Assembly: GCA_016789785.1 (NCBI GenBank)
Contig: JAEUQE010000067.1
Coordinates: 1 to 37,462 of the forward strand
Length of the DNA: 37,462 nucleotides
Origin: Bryobacterales bacterium
Lineage (GTDB): Bacteria; Acidobacteriota; Terriglobia; Bryobacterales; Bryobacteraceae
Direction: 5' to 3'
The notes under the pieces were generated by a model. That model made no database searches. It worked only from the letters and a program-made list of their open reading frames with translations, and was not told the origin of the DNA. Position numbers and translations under genes: made by a program. Numbering within the stretch: position 1 is the first letter of the stretch; each line of letters opens with the position of its first letter. Positions 18,628 through 27,700 of the stretch are shown here, in pieces.

Positions 18628-20077
18628 GCGCATTGGAGTGCTGGGCTTCCTGCATGAGTCCAACACGTTTCTCGGCGTCCCGACGGTATGGGAGGACTTC
18701 GCGGCCACGTCAATGACCGAAGGCGCGGCAATGCTGGAGCGCTGGCGAGGCAAGCCCCACGAGTTGGGCGGCATGCTGGATGGATGCGCGGAGTGCGGCT
18801 TCGAAATCGCACCGGGCTTTGCGACCTTCGCGGTACCTTCCGGAGCGATTCGCGCGGAGGACTTCGAGCGGCTGGCGAATGCGCTGATCGAGTCACTGCG
18901 GGAGATGGGCCGGTTGGATGGACTGCTGGTCGCGTTGCATGGCGCCACCGTGAGCGAAGCATTTGGCGATGCCGATGGCGAAGTGCTGCGGCGGATTCGC
19001 GATGTGGTGGGCACTGAGTTGCCAGTGGTGGTGACGCTGGATCTGCATGCGAACGTGTCGGCACAGATGGTGGAGCATGCCACTGCGATCACGGCGTACC
19101 GCTCGAATCCGCATTTGGATCAGCGCGAGCGCGGACAGGAAGCTGCGCGCTTGATGGCGCGAATTCTTCGTGATGGTGTGCGTCCGGTGATGTGGCTGGA
19201 GACGCCGCCATGGGCGATTCCGATCGGCGCGCAACACACGGCTGTGGCGCCGGCCCGCGGCCTGTATGCGGATCTGGAGGAAGTGCTTCAGTGGCCGGGA
19301 GTGCTGAGTGCGAGTGTGTGTCTCGGCTTCTACTATGCGGATGTAGCGGAGATGGGGACGAGCTTTCTCGCGGTGGCAGACGGACAGGTCGAGGTTGCGC
19401 GGCGGGCCGCGCAGTGGATGTCGCGTCGTGCGTGGGACCGGCGTGCGGAGTTTCTTCCGTCGCTGCCCGGGCCGGCGCAGGCAGTTGCCGATGCGATGGT
19501 GTCGAAGCGCAAGCCGGTGGTGTTGATGGACGTCGGCGACAACGTCGGCGGAGGGAGTGCCGCGAACTCAACGGTGTTGTTTGAAGAGTGCATGCGGCAG
19601 GGGGCTCGCAATGCATTGGTTGTGCTGCATGCGGCAGATGCGGTGGAGCTTTGCGTGGCGGCGGGTGTTCGCAATCTCGCGAGCGTGCAAGTGAACGGCG
19701 TCGCGATTGAGGGCCGCGTGCGCACGATCTCCGATGGCGTGTTTGTGGAGACGCAGGTGCGCCACGGTGGCTGGACGCACAACGACCAAGGAGTCACCGT
19801 AGTGTTGGAGACGGCAGATCAGCACACGGTGGTGTTGACCAGCCGTCGCATGGCGCCGATGAGTCTGGAGCAGTTGTTGAGTCTCGGAGTTCATCCGGAG
19901 CGCAAGGACATTCTGATCGTGAAGGGTGTGGTCGCGCCGCGCGCGGCCTACGAGCCGGTGGCTGGTGAGATCGTGCTGGTGGATACGCCAGGCGCGACGG
20001 CGAACGATCCGGCGCTGTTCCGTTATCGCAACCGGCGCGTGCCGATGTATCCGATGGAGCGAGACGCTGTTTACTAG
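18614..20077 (+). CDS. M81 family metallopeptidase (MlrC-like)
   Basis: 487 residues, overlapping the upstream gene by 14 nt. The N-terminal HESNTF motif (14-19) opens the family. Metal-site motifs are ALHGA (H109), LDLHANVS (D143, H145) and SNPHLD (H167). The C-terminal MlrC domain contains MDVGDNVGGGSAANS. MlrC cleaves the last linear peptides of microcystin breakdown, but most M81 proteins are in other pathways and are thought to be amidohydrolase-like zinc enzymes. As the last gene of this operon it may open an amide or lactam. The gene ends 9 bp before the convergent U32 gene. Confidence 0.85.
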   Translation: MASTERIGVLGFLHESNTFLGVPTVWEDFAATSMTEGAAMLERWRGKPHELGGMLDGCAECGFEIAPGFATFAVPSGAIRAEDFERLANALIESLREMGRLDGLLVALHGATVSEAFGDADGEVLRRIRDVVGTELPVVVTLDLHANVSAQMVEHATAITAYRSNPHLDQRERGQEAARLMARILRDGVRPVMWLETPPWAIPIGAQHTAVAPARGLYADLEEVLQWPGVLSASVCLGFYYADVAEMGTSFLAVADGQVEVARRAAQWMSRRAWDRRAEFLPSLPGPAQAVADAMVSKRKPVVLMDVGDNVGGGSAANSTVLFEECMRQGARNALVVLHAADAVELCVAAGVRNLASVQVNGVAIEGRVRTISDGVFVETQVRHGGWTHNDQGVTVVLETADQHTVVLTSRRMAPMSLEQLLSLGVHPERKDILIVKGVVAPRAAYEPVAGEIVLVDTPGATANDPALFRYRNRRVPMYPMERDAVY

Positions 20078-20086
20078 GCGCGGCTT

Positions 20087-22603
20087 TCACTGCAGGATCG
20101 GCAGCAGCAGATAGTCTTTCGATACGAAGAGGCTGCCCTCCGTGGTGCCTTGTGGGGCGATCTGCTTGAGGCGCTGTGTGAGTTCTTGTGTAGAGATGCG
20201 ATCTGCCAGAGTATCCGCGAAAGCGGTCGCGATGCGCGTGATCTGATCGGGAGACTCGTGCACAAACTCGAGGCGGAAGTGATGAATGCCGGCTTCGCGC
20301 CAACGATCGAGATGGCTGCTTGCATCCTGTGCTTCCGCGCCGAACACCGTATTGCGGCAACCGACGTCGGCCATCACGGGATGCGCACGTCCGTTCTCGT
20401 CGCGCAGTGATACGCGATGCTTCTCGCAAGGATGTCCGCAGTCTTTGAAGCTGGTGCCTGTGGAGAGGAAGCGGCAGAAGACGCAATGCTCGGTGTGAAA
20501 CACGGGCAGGTGATGATAGGCGACGGCTTCGATGTTGGCGGCGCCGGCGGTGTGTGCAAGCGTCGCGATCTGCTCTGCGTTGAGATCATGCGTCGGGGTG
20601 ATGCGCGAGAGGCCCATGCGCAGCAGCATGTCCGCGGTGATGGCGTTGGCCGCGTTGAGACTGAAGTCGCCAGTGAGCGGCTGCGAGGTCTGGCCTTGCA
20701 GCGAACTCAGCAGGCCCGTGGAGCGGATGAGAATGGGGCAATCGAGCTTGAGAAGGAAGTGAAAGATGCGCTCTTCACTTGGCTTCAATACGCGCGGACT
20801 CGCCACTCGCGCAGTGAGGCCGGCCGCTTGAATGCGCTCGACCGAGGGACGCAGGCCATAGAGTTCCAGGTAGTCGAGCGTGATGCTGGCGGGACGGAGA
20901 GGGATGGCTGCATCGAGTTGATCGGCGGATCGCACGAGCAGATGAAGCTGTGGATCGGCGAGGGGTTGCGCGGCCGCGCGGAAGCGAGGGAGCACATGCG
21001 CGACAACTTGGGCCCAGGGCCGCGTGGAAGGCGTAGTGGGTGTTGTCTGAAGCTGCGACAACTGCGACACGGCATCGCGGCGAAGCTGATTCAGCAAGGA
21101 GGATGGCACGAAGGGATTGCCGTTGATCTCGAGGTCGATGCGCGCGAGTTCATAAGGAGTGTTGCCGAGGCGGCTGAGTTGATCATGAAGATAGCCGGCG
21201 TTCACAGCACGATCGCGCGCGGAGCCGAGCGGATCGGAGGAAGACACAGTGACCGAGGTGTGAGGAGGGTTGGCCAACGTCCAGATGAGAATCAGCGGCT
21301 GTCCTTCGCAGACGACGGCGCGTACATCGACGGGTTGCTTGCGTAGCGGGGCTGATGGTTCGGTGAAGGTCTTGGCGGCGCGATCAATTGCGGGATCGTG
21401 CGTGCGCCACACAAGGTCGCCGGCGCGAATGCGGCCAACCTTAATGGCACCGTGTGCGAAGCGCAGTTCGACGTTGCCGTTTGCCACGCGCTCCACTTCA
21501 TAGATCCGGCCGCCTTCCTCTTTCTCTTGCGGGCTGCGCCAGGAAGCAGCGTCGAACACGATGCCATCCCCGGGCTTGAGAGGCGAGATTGCGTCGGCGG
21601 CACTTGGACGGATGACAACACCTTGCGAAGCTGCGCGAATGACCGTGCCCATCTCGACGCCGCGATGCCGCGGGGACCGGCCTTGGACCACGGCCTGATG
21701 ATCGGTGCCGGAGATGAAGAAGGCGCCGAGCCCGCGGGAGTAGACTTGCTCGATCTGGAGTTCTTCAGCGGGGGTGATGGAGAGCGGCTTCTCGTCCCAT
21801 GCTTCGTCGATGGCCTTGCGATAGGCATGCGTGGTGAGCGCAACGTAGTCCGCGTCCTTGTAGCGGCCTTCGATCTTGAACGATTCGACGCCAGCCGCCA
21901 CGAGGTCGGGGATGTGGTGCAGAGCGTAGAGATCGCCTGGCGAGAGGAGATAGCGCGCATCGGCGAGCGGCTTCACTGCGCCGTCGACGATCAGCTCATA
22001 AGGCAGGCGGCATGCTTGCGCGCACTGGCCGCGATTCGCACTGCGTCCGCCCCATGCTTCGGAGGAAAAGCACTGGCCGGAGTAGGAGACACAAAGCGCG
22101 CCGTGGACGAAGGTCTCGAGTTCGCAATCGGTCTGCGAACGAATGGTGCGGATGTCCTCGATCGAGAGTTCGCGGGCAAGCACCACGCGGCGCACGCCGT
22201 GGCTCTGGGCAAGACGCACGCCCTCGGCGGAGGTGATGCTCATCTGCGTACTACCGTGCACTTCGAGACCGGGCGCGATTTCTTTTGCAAGGCGCACGAC
22301 GCCGAGGTCCTGCACGATGATCGCGTCGACGGCGGCTTCGGCGATGTCCTTGAGAGCCTGCGCCGCTTCCTTGATTTCGTGATCGAAGACGAGGGTGTTG
22401 AAGGTGAGGAAGCCTTTCACGCCGCGGCGATGCAGGGTTCGCATGACCTCGGGCAACTCGCTGAGCGTGAAGCCGACCTTGGCGCGGGCGCTGAAGTGTT
22501 TGAGTCCGAAGTAGACGGAATCCGCCCCGGCCTCGATCGCTGCATGGAGCTGCGGCCAATAGCCTGCGGGGCTCATCAATTCGGGCTTACGGCGAAGAGG
22601 CAC
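20087..22603 (-). CDS. U32 family protein, RlhA-like (full length with C-terminal extension)
   Basis: 838 residues if started at the GTG at 22603, directly before the conserved start RRKPELMSPAG. The frame is open further upstream, and an ATG at 22639 would overlap the divergent sulfatase start. The U32 core includes GADSVYFGL, the iron-sulfur cysteine set C171, C178, C194 and C198 (CVSYSGQC...GQCAQAC), and ESFKIEGRYK. A DUF3656-like collagenase domain follows, and a second Cys cluster near the C-terminus (EHCVFCRFL). This order matches long U32 proteins related to RlhA, which hydroxylates 23S rRNA cytosine, rather than secreted peptidases. No signal peptide is present, which fits a cytosolic RNA-modifying role. 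Confidence 0.8.
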   Translation of the reverse strand: MPLRRKPELMSPAGYWPQLHAAIEAGADSVYFGLKHFSARAKVGFTLSELPEVMRTLHRRGVKGFLTFNTLVFDHEIKEAAQALKDIAEAAVDAIIVQDLGVVRLAKEIAPGLEVHGSTQMSITSAEGVRLAQSHGVRRVVLARELSIEDIRTIRSQTDCELETFVHGALCVSYSGQCFSSEAWGGRSANRGQCAQACRLPYELIVDGAVKPLADARYLLSPGDLYALHHIPDLVAAGVESFKIEGRYKDADYVALTTHAYRKAIDEAWDEKPLSITPAEELQIEQVYSRGLGAFFISGTDHQAVVQGRSPRHRGVEMGTVIRAASQGVVIRPSAADAISPLKPGDGIVFDAASWRSPQEKEEGGRIYEVERVANGNVELRFAHGAIKVGRIRAGDLVWRTHDPAIDRAAKTFTEPSAPLRKQPVDVRAVVCEGQPLILIWTLANPPHTSVTVSSSDPLGSARDRAVNAGYLHDQLSRLGNTPYELARIDLEINGNPFVPSSLLNQLRRDAVSQLSQLQTTPTTPSTRPWAQVVAHVLPRFRAAAQPLADPQLHLLVRSADQLDAAIPLRPASITLDYLELYGLRPSVERIQAAGLTARVASPRVLKPSEERIFHFLLKLDCPILIRSTGLLSSLQGQTSQPLTGDFSLNAANAITADMLLRMGLSRITPTHDLNAEQIATLAHTAGAANIEAVAYHHLPVFHTEHCVFCRFLSTGTSFKDCGHPCEKHRVSLRDENGRAHPVMADVGCRNTVFGAEAQDASSHLDRWREAGIHHFRLEFVHESPDQITRIATAFADTLADRISTQELTQRLKQIAPQGTTEGSLFVSKDYLLLPILQ

Positions 22604-22637
22604 ACTTCCAGGGTAACAAGCCGGTATACTGCGGGGC

Positions 22638-24053
22638 ATGGATCGCAGAACATTTCTCGGCGCCGGTGTCGCGGCGGGCGCGGCAGCGTACCAGGGAGGC
22701 CGGAAGAATATCCTGCTCATTACGGCGGATGATCTTGGCCCAATGTTGAGCTGCTATGGCGAGACGCGCATCGCAACTCCGCACATGGACAAGCTTGCAG
22801 GCAGCGGTGTGCGGTTTCAGACGGCGTATGTGACGCAGGCGTCGTGCAGTCCGTCACGAAGCTCGATGTTCACGGGGCTGTATCCGCATGGGACGGGTCA
22901 ATATGGCTTGGCGAACACGGGATTCCAACTGCACACGCCGCTTCAGCAGGCAACGATTCCGAACGTATTGAAGCGCGCCGGCTACCGGACAGGGATCATC
23001 GGGAAGCTGCATGTGGAGCCGGAGAAGACGTTCCAGTTCGACTATTCGCAGCGCGGGCAAACACGCACGGTTCGGGAAGCCGCGGGCTATGCGGGCAAGT
23101 TCATGCGCGAAGGCAGCGATCCGTTTTTTCTGATGATGAACTTCACGGATCCGCATGCGCAGCGCTTTCCGGATGATGCGACGAAGTGGTTCTTTCCGGC
23201 GCAAGTGGAAGGTCTGCCAGAGAAGCCGATTGCGCCATCGGAGCGCACGGTGTTTCCGTTCCAAGGCATCGACAGTGAAGAGCAGCGCGAGCGCGTGGCC
23301 AATTACTACAACTGCGTGCTGCGGCTGGATGCGGGCATTGGCATGTTGATGGAGGAACTGAAGCGAGCGGGCAAGGAAGAGGACACGGTGGTGTTGTTCG
23401 TTGGCGATCACGGGCCTCCGTTCGCTCGCGGCAAGACGTCGTGTTATGAAGGCGCGCTGCGCATTCCGTTCCTCGCGCGATGGCCTGGCGTGTCGAAGCC
23501 AGTGGTGAGCAAAGCCCTGGTATCGACGGTGGATCTTGCACCGACGATCTACGATGCGGCTGGAGTGCAAGGTCCGGTGAAGATGCATGGACGGAGTTTG
23601 CGGCCCGTATTGACGGGGTCGACAGGCGGATGGCGCGAGTATCTGGGAGGCGAGTTCCACTTCCATGGCAACAACCCGTTCTATCCGCGGCGTGCGATTC
23701 GGGATCAGCGATACAAGCTGATTCACAATCTGCTGGCGGGGCGTGCGAAGCCTTCGACAGGGATTGATGGCGACTCGGCATTCGGTCAGTCGCGCGATGC
23801 GAAGTACGACGGGACGCCGGTGCGGCGGGCGTTTGACACGTTCGCGAATCCGCCTGAGTTCGAGCTGTACGATCTGGAGAAGGATCCGGTTGAGTTTCAG
23901 AATTTGGCGGGCAGCGCGGCGGGGAAGGCTGTGGAGGGCCGGATGAAGAAGGCGCTGGACGCGTGGCGCAAGGAGACGGAGGATCCGTTTGTGGAACCTG
24001 CGTTTCTTGAGGACATGTTCAAGAAGGGTGCGCCTGCGGCTCGGCGTGGTTAG
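22638..24053 (+). CDS. Secreted sulfatase, heparan N-sulfatase (sulfamidase)-like
   Basis: 471 residues. The N-terminus (MDRRTFLGAG) carries a twin-arginine-type signal. The formylglycine site C70-S-P-S-R74 is canonical, so activation by a formylglycine-generating enzyme is required; none is encoded here. D31/D32 begin the metal site. The stretch IATPHMDKLA, CSPSRSSMFTGLYPHGTGQYGL, YRTGIIGKLHVEPEKTFQF and FTDPHAQ closely tracks sulfoglucosamine sulfohydrolase as I know it, so N-sulfated or 2-O-type amino sugar substrates are likely (S1_8-like). A TATACT box at 22624-22629 would give an almost leaderless mRNA. It is divergent from the U32 gene, with overlapping control regions. Confidence 0.85.
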   Translation: MDRRTFLGAGVAAGAAAYQGGRKNILLITADDLGPMLSCYGETRIATPHMDKLAGSGVRFQTAYVTQASCSPSRSSMFTGLYPHGTGQYGLANTGFQLHTPLQQATIPNVLKRAGYRTGIIGKLHVEPEKTFQFDYSQRGQTRTVREAAGYAGKFMREGSDPFFLMMNFTDPHAQRFPDDATKWFFPAQVEGLPEKPIAPSERTVFPFQGIDSEEQRERVANYYNCVLRLDAGIGMLMEELKRAGKEEDTVVLFVGDHGPPFARGKTSCYEGALRIPFLARWPGVSKPVVSKALVSTVDLAPTIYDAAGVQGPVKMHGRSLRPVLTGSTGGWREYLGGEFHFHGNNPFYPRRAIRDQRYKLIHNLLAGRAKPSTGIDGDSAFGQSRDAKYDGTPVRRAFDTFANPPEFELYDLEKDPVEFQNLAGSAAGKAVEGRMKKALDAWRKETEDPFVEPAFLEDMFKKGAPAARRG

Positions 24054-24180
24054 CCCTCATCGATCGTGCGTGCCGCCGGCTGTGGATGCGGCCTGTAGCC
24101 AATCGTCTTCCGTGGGACATGGCGGGTGAGCGCTTGTGATCCAGCCATGAGCAATTCGCCGGCCACGAGCACAGGCCTCG

Positions 24181-24635
24181 GTAGAGTCGAGAAAGGGCGT
24201 GGGTGCTGACCTTGACGGCCGGCCCGCTTCCCATTCCCGCTCATCCGTAGGGATGATTCGCTACTCCCCGACCATCTCGGGCCTCCCCCACTGACGCAGA
24301 TTACCTTCCTGGCATGCCGTGCTCACTACCCCGGTGGTCCGAAAGGTGCAGATGGTTATCTCTTGTTGACGCGCCACCGCGCCGGGCTCTTCCCCTTCGG
24401 CTTCGGCCTTCCCCGCTCATGTGACGGGTCGGCACCACATTGTCGCTTTCGAGGCCTGCTCAAGCTTCACACACGTTACGGCCTGCGAGGTCGCTCGCCC
24501 ACCTAACGTGGGCTTTGTCGCGAGGCTCCAGCGGGATCCGTTTCCAGAACTCACTGCTCGCCAGATATCGAATCTAACCATCAACTGTTCGAGTGGGTCC
24601 TTCCCCCACTGGCAATCTGCCCACTTGGGGAGCAC
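24181..24635 (-). mobile_element. 455-bp structured non-coding insertion in a REP-like unit
   Basis: The boundaries come from comparison with the similar unit at 32904-32995. There CACTCATGT is directly followed by CGAGGCC; here (minus strand) the same two sequences are separated by exactly 455 bp. No target duplication or terminal inverted repeat is visible. The insert is full of short stems: TCATCC-gtag-GGATGA at 24241, CCCGA-ccatc-TCGGG near 24268, and GCCCAC...GTGGGC near 24498. On the minus strand it begins GTGTG or GTGCTC, depending on a 2-nt ambiguity, and ends in AC, as group II introns do (GUGYG...AY). I see no domain V or reverse transcriptase. A palindrome-associated, IS200/IS605-type non-autonomous element is the main alternative. 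Confidence 0.5.
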
Positions 24636-24642
24636 ACATGAG

Positions 24643-24682
24643 TGTCGAGGCGGCAGACTGAAGTCTGCGTTACCGTATGCCC
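24643..24682 (+). repeat. REP-like hairpin unit, copy A (interrupted)
   Basis: TGTCGAGG, then the stem GCAGAC-TGAA-GTCTGC (24653-24668), then GTTACCGTA. It matches copy B at 32904-32953 in the opposite orientation. The left arm of hairpin 1 is separated from this part by the 455-bp insert. The hairpin 2 stem differs from copy B by a compensatory A:T/C:G change. Confidence 0.75.
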
Positions 24683-24696
24683 TAACTGAACAGTGT

Positions 24697-24711
24697 CGCG
24701 GCGTCGCCGCG
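24697..24711 (-). terminator. Possible terminator hairpin after TonB receptor gene
   Basis: A 7-bp perfect palindrome (CGCGGCG-T-CGCCGCG) begins 4 bp after the receptor stop codon. There is no T-tract on the minus strand, so it may act as a 3' stabilising stem rather than an intrinsic terminator. Confidence 0.35.
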
Positions 24712-24714
24712 GCC

Positions 24715-27700
24715 CTACCACTCGATTCGGAGCTGAGCTTGCATCTCGCGCGGAATGGCCGAATCGAACTTCGCATTTCGATCCATGGTCGCCGTCACAA
24801 CACCCGCCGTTCCCAGGTCCGTCACATTCGTATTCGGATTCATGTAGTTCGGATGGTTGAGCACGTTCGTGCCGAGGAACTCCAGGCGGAACCGCACGCG
24901 CTCCTTCAGCAGAAAGTGTTTCGCCAGCGTTCCATGCATCACATTGCCCGGCGTACCGTAGATTACGCCCTTGCCTGAGTTGCCAAAGCGCCCGATTGGC
25001 GGCGCTGCAAACGCCCCGACATCAAACCACCTTGCCACTGTTGGATTGTCGAGCCGCCCATCGGCTATGCGGTCCGGCCGCAACGTCACGGTCGGGCGAG
25101 TGCGCGTGTTCGTGAATCTCGTCCCCGTCGGATCGGGCCCCGTCCACACCGGTGTGATCGCCCCTCCGGTCTCGTAAATGTAGATACTCGAAAGCTGCCA
25201 TCCGCCGAAGATCGCATTGCCAATGCGGCCCATATTGTTCGCCCATAGCCGTCCTTTGCCAAACGGAAGGTCATAGATCACGTTCCCCATCCAGCGGTGG
25301 CGGGGCAACGCGCCCCAAGTGGATCTCTCCGACCTCCGGTCGTACGCATTCTGTGGAGACTCCAGATTCTCGAGATCCTGAATGTCCTTCGCGAGCGTGT
25401 AGTAGAGCTGATAGTGCAGACCCTTGTAGTTGCGCCGCTCCACTTCCATTGAGACGCCGTGATACTGATGCCCGGCGCCGTTGTCGGTATAGTTGATGCC
25501 TGGATATCGCGGAAACCGCCGCGGCTTGTCCACGTAGAGTTGCGCATCGGCCAGAGGCTGGTTGACGTCCCACCGGTACACACCCTGGCGCGTATTGGTG
25601 CCTGTATAAGTCACACGGAATCCGGTGTTCCATTGCTGCCGCTCCAGCGTGAGCGAGTACTGCATGCTGTAAGGAATTCGCAAGTCGGGCCGGAATGCGG
25701 GAGGCAGGCCAACCGTAGTCGGACCGCCCGCCGACGTCTGCGGAAAGAAGGTTGGCAGCACCAGTGGAGCCTCGCGTGGATTTGTGAAATTGGGCTCCGT
25801 GATGTTGAACGGCACCGTCGATCCAGCACTTGGACCCACGGGAGCAGCGTCAAAGAAGATCCCATAGCCGCCACGAATCACCGTGCTGTTGTCCCATGGC
25901 CGGTAAGCGAATCCGAAGCGCGGCGCCAGATTGTTCTTGTCGGGCCGCGTCAGCGTGGAACGCGCGTAGCCCGCCTTCGATGCCTCCACCACGCCAACAT
26001 ATCCGGTTGGCATGAGCGGACTCACCTTGTCCAGCGCGCCATCCGGAACCACGATATTGCCCGAAGTTATGTCGAACGCGGCCTGCCGGCCGTTCTCCTC
26101 GCGCCAACCCGTGTAGATCTGATAGCGCAAACCGAGATTCAACGTGAGCCGGCGCGTCACCTTCCATTCATCCTGTACGAACGCGGCATAAGTCCGGTTG
26201 AACCGGCGCGGCTCAATCGCTGGGAAGTTGCGCGCCAGAGTTGTCGGAACGCCAAGCAGAAAATCCGCGTAAGTATGCCCTGTGAATTGATTCGAGAACG
26301 TTGCGTTTCCGAATAACCCCGCACCCTGCCGGATTTCGTTGGTGAAGCCCCAGAAGTACTGGAAGCCCATCTTCAGATTGTGGCTGCCGCGAATCCAAGT
26401 GACATGATTCAGGAACTGTTGAATCAGATCACGCCCGCACGGTACACAGTCGCCGATCACCGCGATCGGAGAGAGCCCGAGCGCCGCGAAGTCCACGCGA
26501 GGAATCTGGCCCGCCGAAGGAAGGTCCGGCGCCAGACCACGCAGACCCAACTCCTGTACCAATGCCTTCCCGTCAATCCGCGATCGATTGGGCAGGTCGT
26601 CAAACGAAGTTCCCCACCGGAACTCATTCAACAGGTTCGGACGGATCGAATGCGTGTAAGCGATGGTCGCCGCACGTAGCGTACGCCACCTGCGGAAACG
26701 ATCCTGGATTGTCGGCAGGCTCTCCCAATTGTCGAGATTCCAATCCACTTTGGTCAGCCGCCCGTACACAAACGCCTTGTCGCTGAAGCGATGATCGGCG
26801 CGCAGGGTAAGCGTCGGCTGATAGGCAATCTGGTTGATCCGCAATTCGCGGTAGTTCAACGCCGCAAAAGTATTCGGATCCCCGAAGTTCGGCAACGCGA
26901 GAAAACGATCCTGCAGCGTACGCGCCGTCCCATTGATGCGCGACGCTGGAATCACGTTGCCCGCGAAGGGCGCGTTACCGCCGAAGGGATCACGGATTGG
27001 CGTGGCAACGCCCGAAAAGTTGCCGGCTCGCCATGCTGACAAGGGCACAGTCTGGTTGATCTGCGTTCGGCCCGGGCTTCCCGAGTTGATCTCGAGAGTC
27101 CCGAAGATGAATGTTCGATTCCGTCCGTCGTAAATCCTCGGAATCCAGATCGGACCGCCAGCCGAGAACGTGAATCGATGGGCCACACCGCTCGCGCGCT
27201 CGGTCGCAAAGGGATTGCGCACGCGGAACGCGGTGGTCGAATAGTAGTCCGAAAACGTCCCGTGAAACTCGTTGTTGCCCGCGCGGCTGATCAACGTCGT
27301 TTGACCGACGGTGCCGAACTCCGCGCTCGACCCGCTAATGTCCATGCGCAATTCTTCGAAGGACTCGGTGCGGTCCAGCAGCGGTCCACTCGCGTACCCG
27401 CCTCCGGAACGCGCAATGGTGGTGCCGTCAATATTCGCCGCACCCTGGTTCTGCCGGCTTCCCGCGAACGATACCTGAAATCCAACGGCCGTCTTGTTCA
27501 CTTGTGGCGAGAGCGTGAAGTAGTCCCACGCGCGCCGGAGCGTGAGCGGCAAGGCACGTAGCGTCTCGCGATTCTTCACGTCTGAGATGCGCGCGCTTTC
27601 CGTTTCGATCAGCGTTGCGCCGCCCTGTACTTCCACGATCGTATCCACCGAACCAACCTTCATCGAAATGTCGATACGGCGATTATCGAGGCCGGTGAGA

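Larger units (their letters stand above)
24054..24714. other. Non-coding region carrying an interrupted repeat element
   Basis: 661 bp between the sulfatase and the TonB receptor, which are convergent. I find no believable ORF: the open frames have no known domain and overlap each other. The region holds the right hairpin pair of a REP-like unit (24643-24668), a 455-bp insert (24181-24635) and the left flank of the unit (about 24140-24180). Confidence 0.7.

Noticed and set aside
17146..19092. 648-codon open frame antisense to the SDR, core-MetE and M81 genes
   Set aside because: Arg/His/Pro-rich with no domain; a shadow of three well-supported plus-strand genes in high-GC DNA.
21398..22732. 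444-codon open frame antisense to the U32 gene
   Set aside because: No domain and composition typical of antisense frames; the U32 protein on the other strand is clear.
24181..24635. Intact, self-splicing group II intron
   Set aside because: No domain V sequence and no reverse transcriptase are visible. Only the ends and structure are intron-like.
24421..24978. 185-codon plus-strand frame across the non-coding element into the TonB gene
   Set aside because: It runs antisense through the receptor C-terminus and has no conserved domain.
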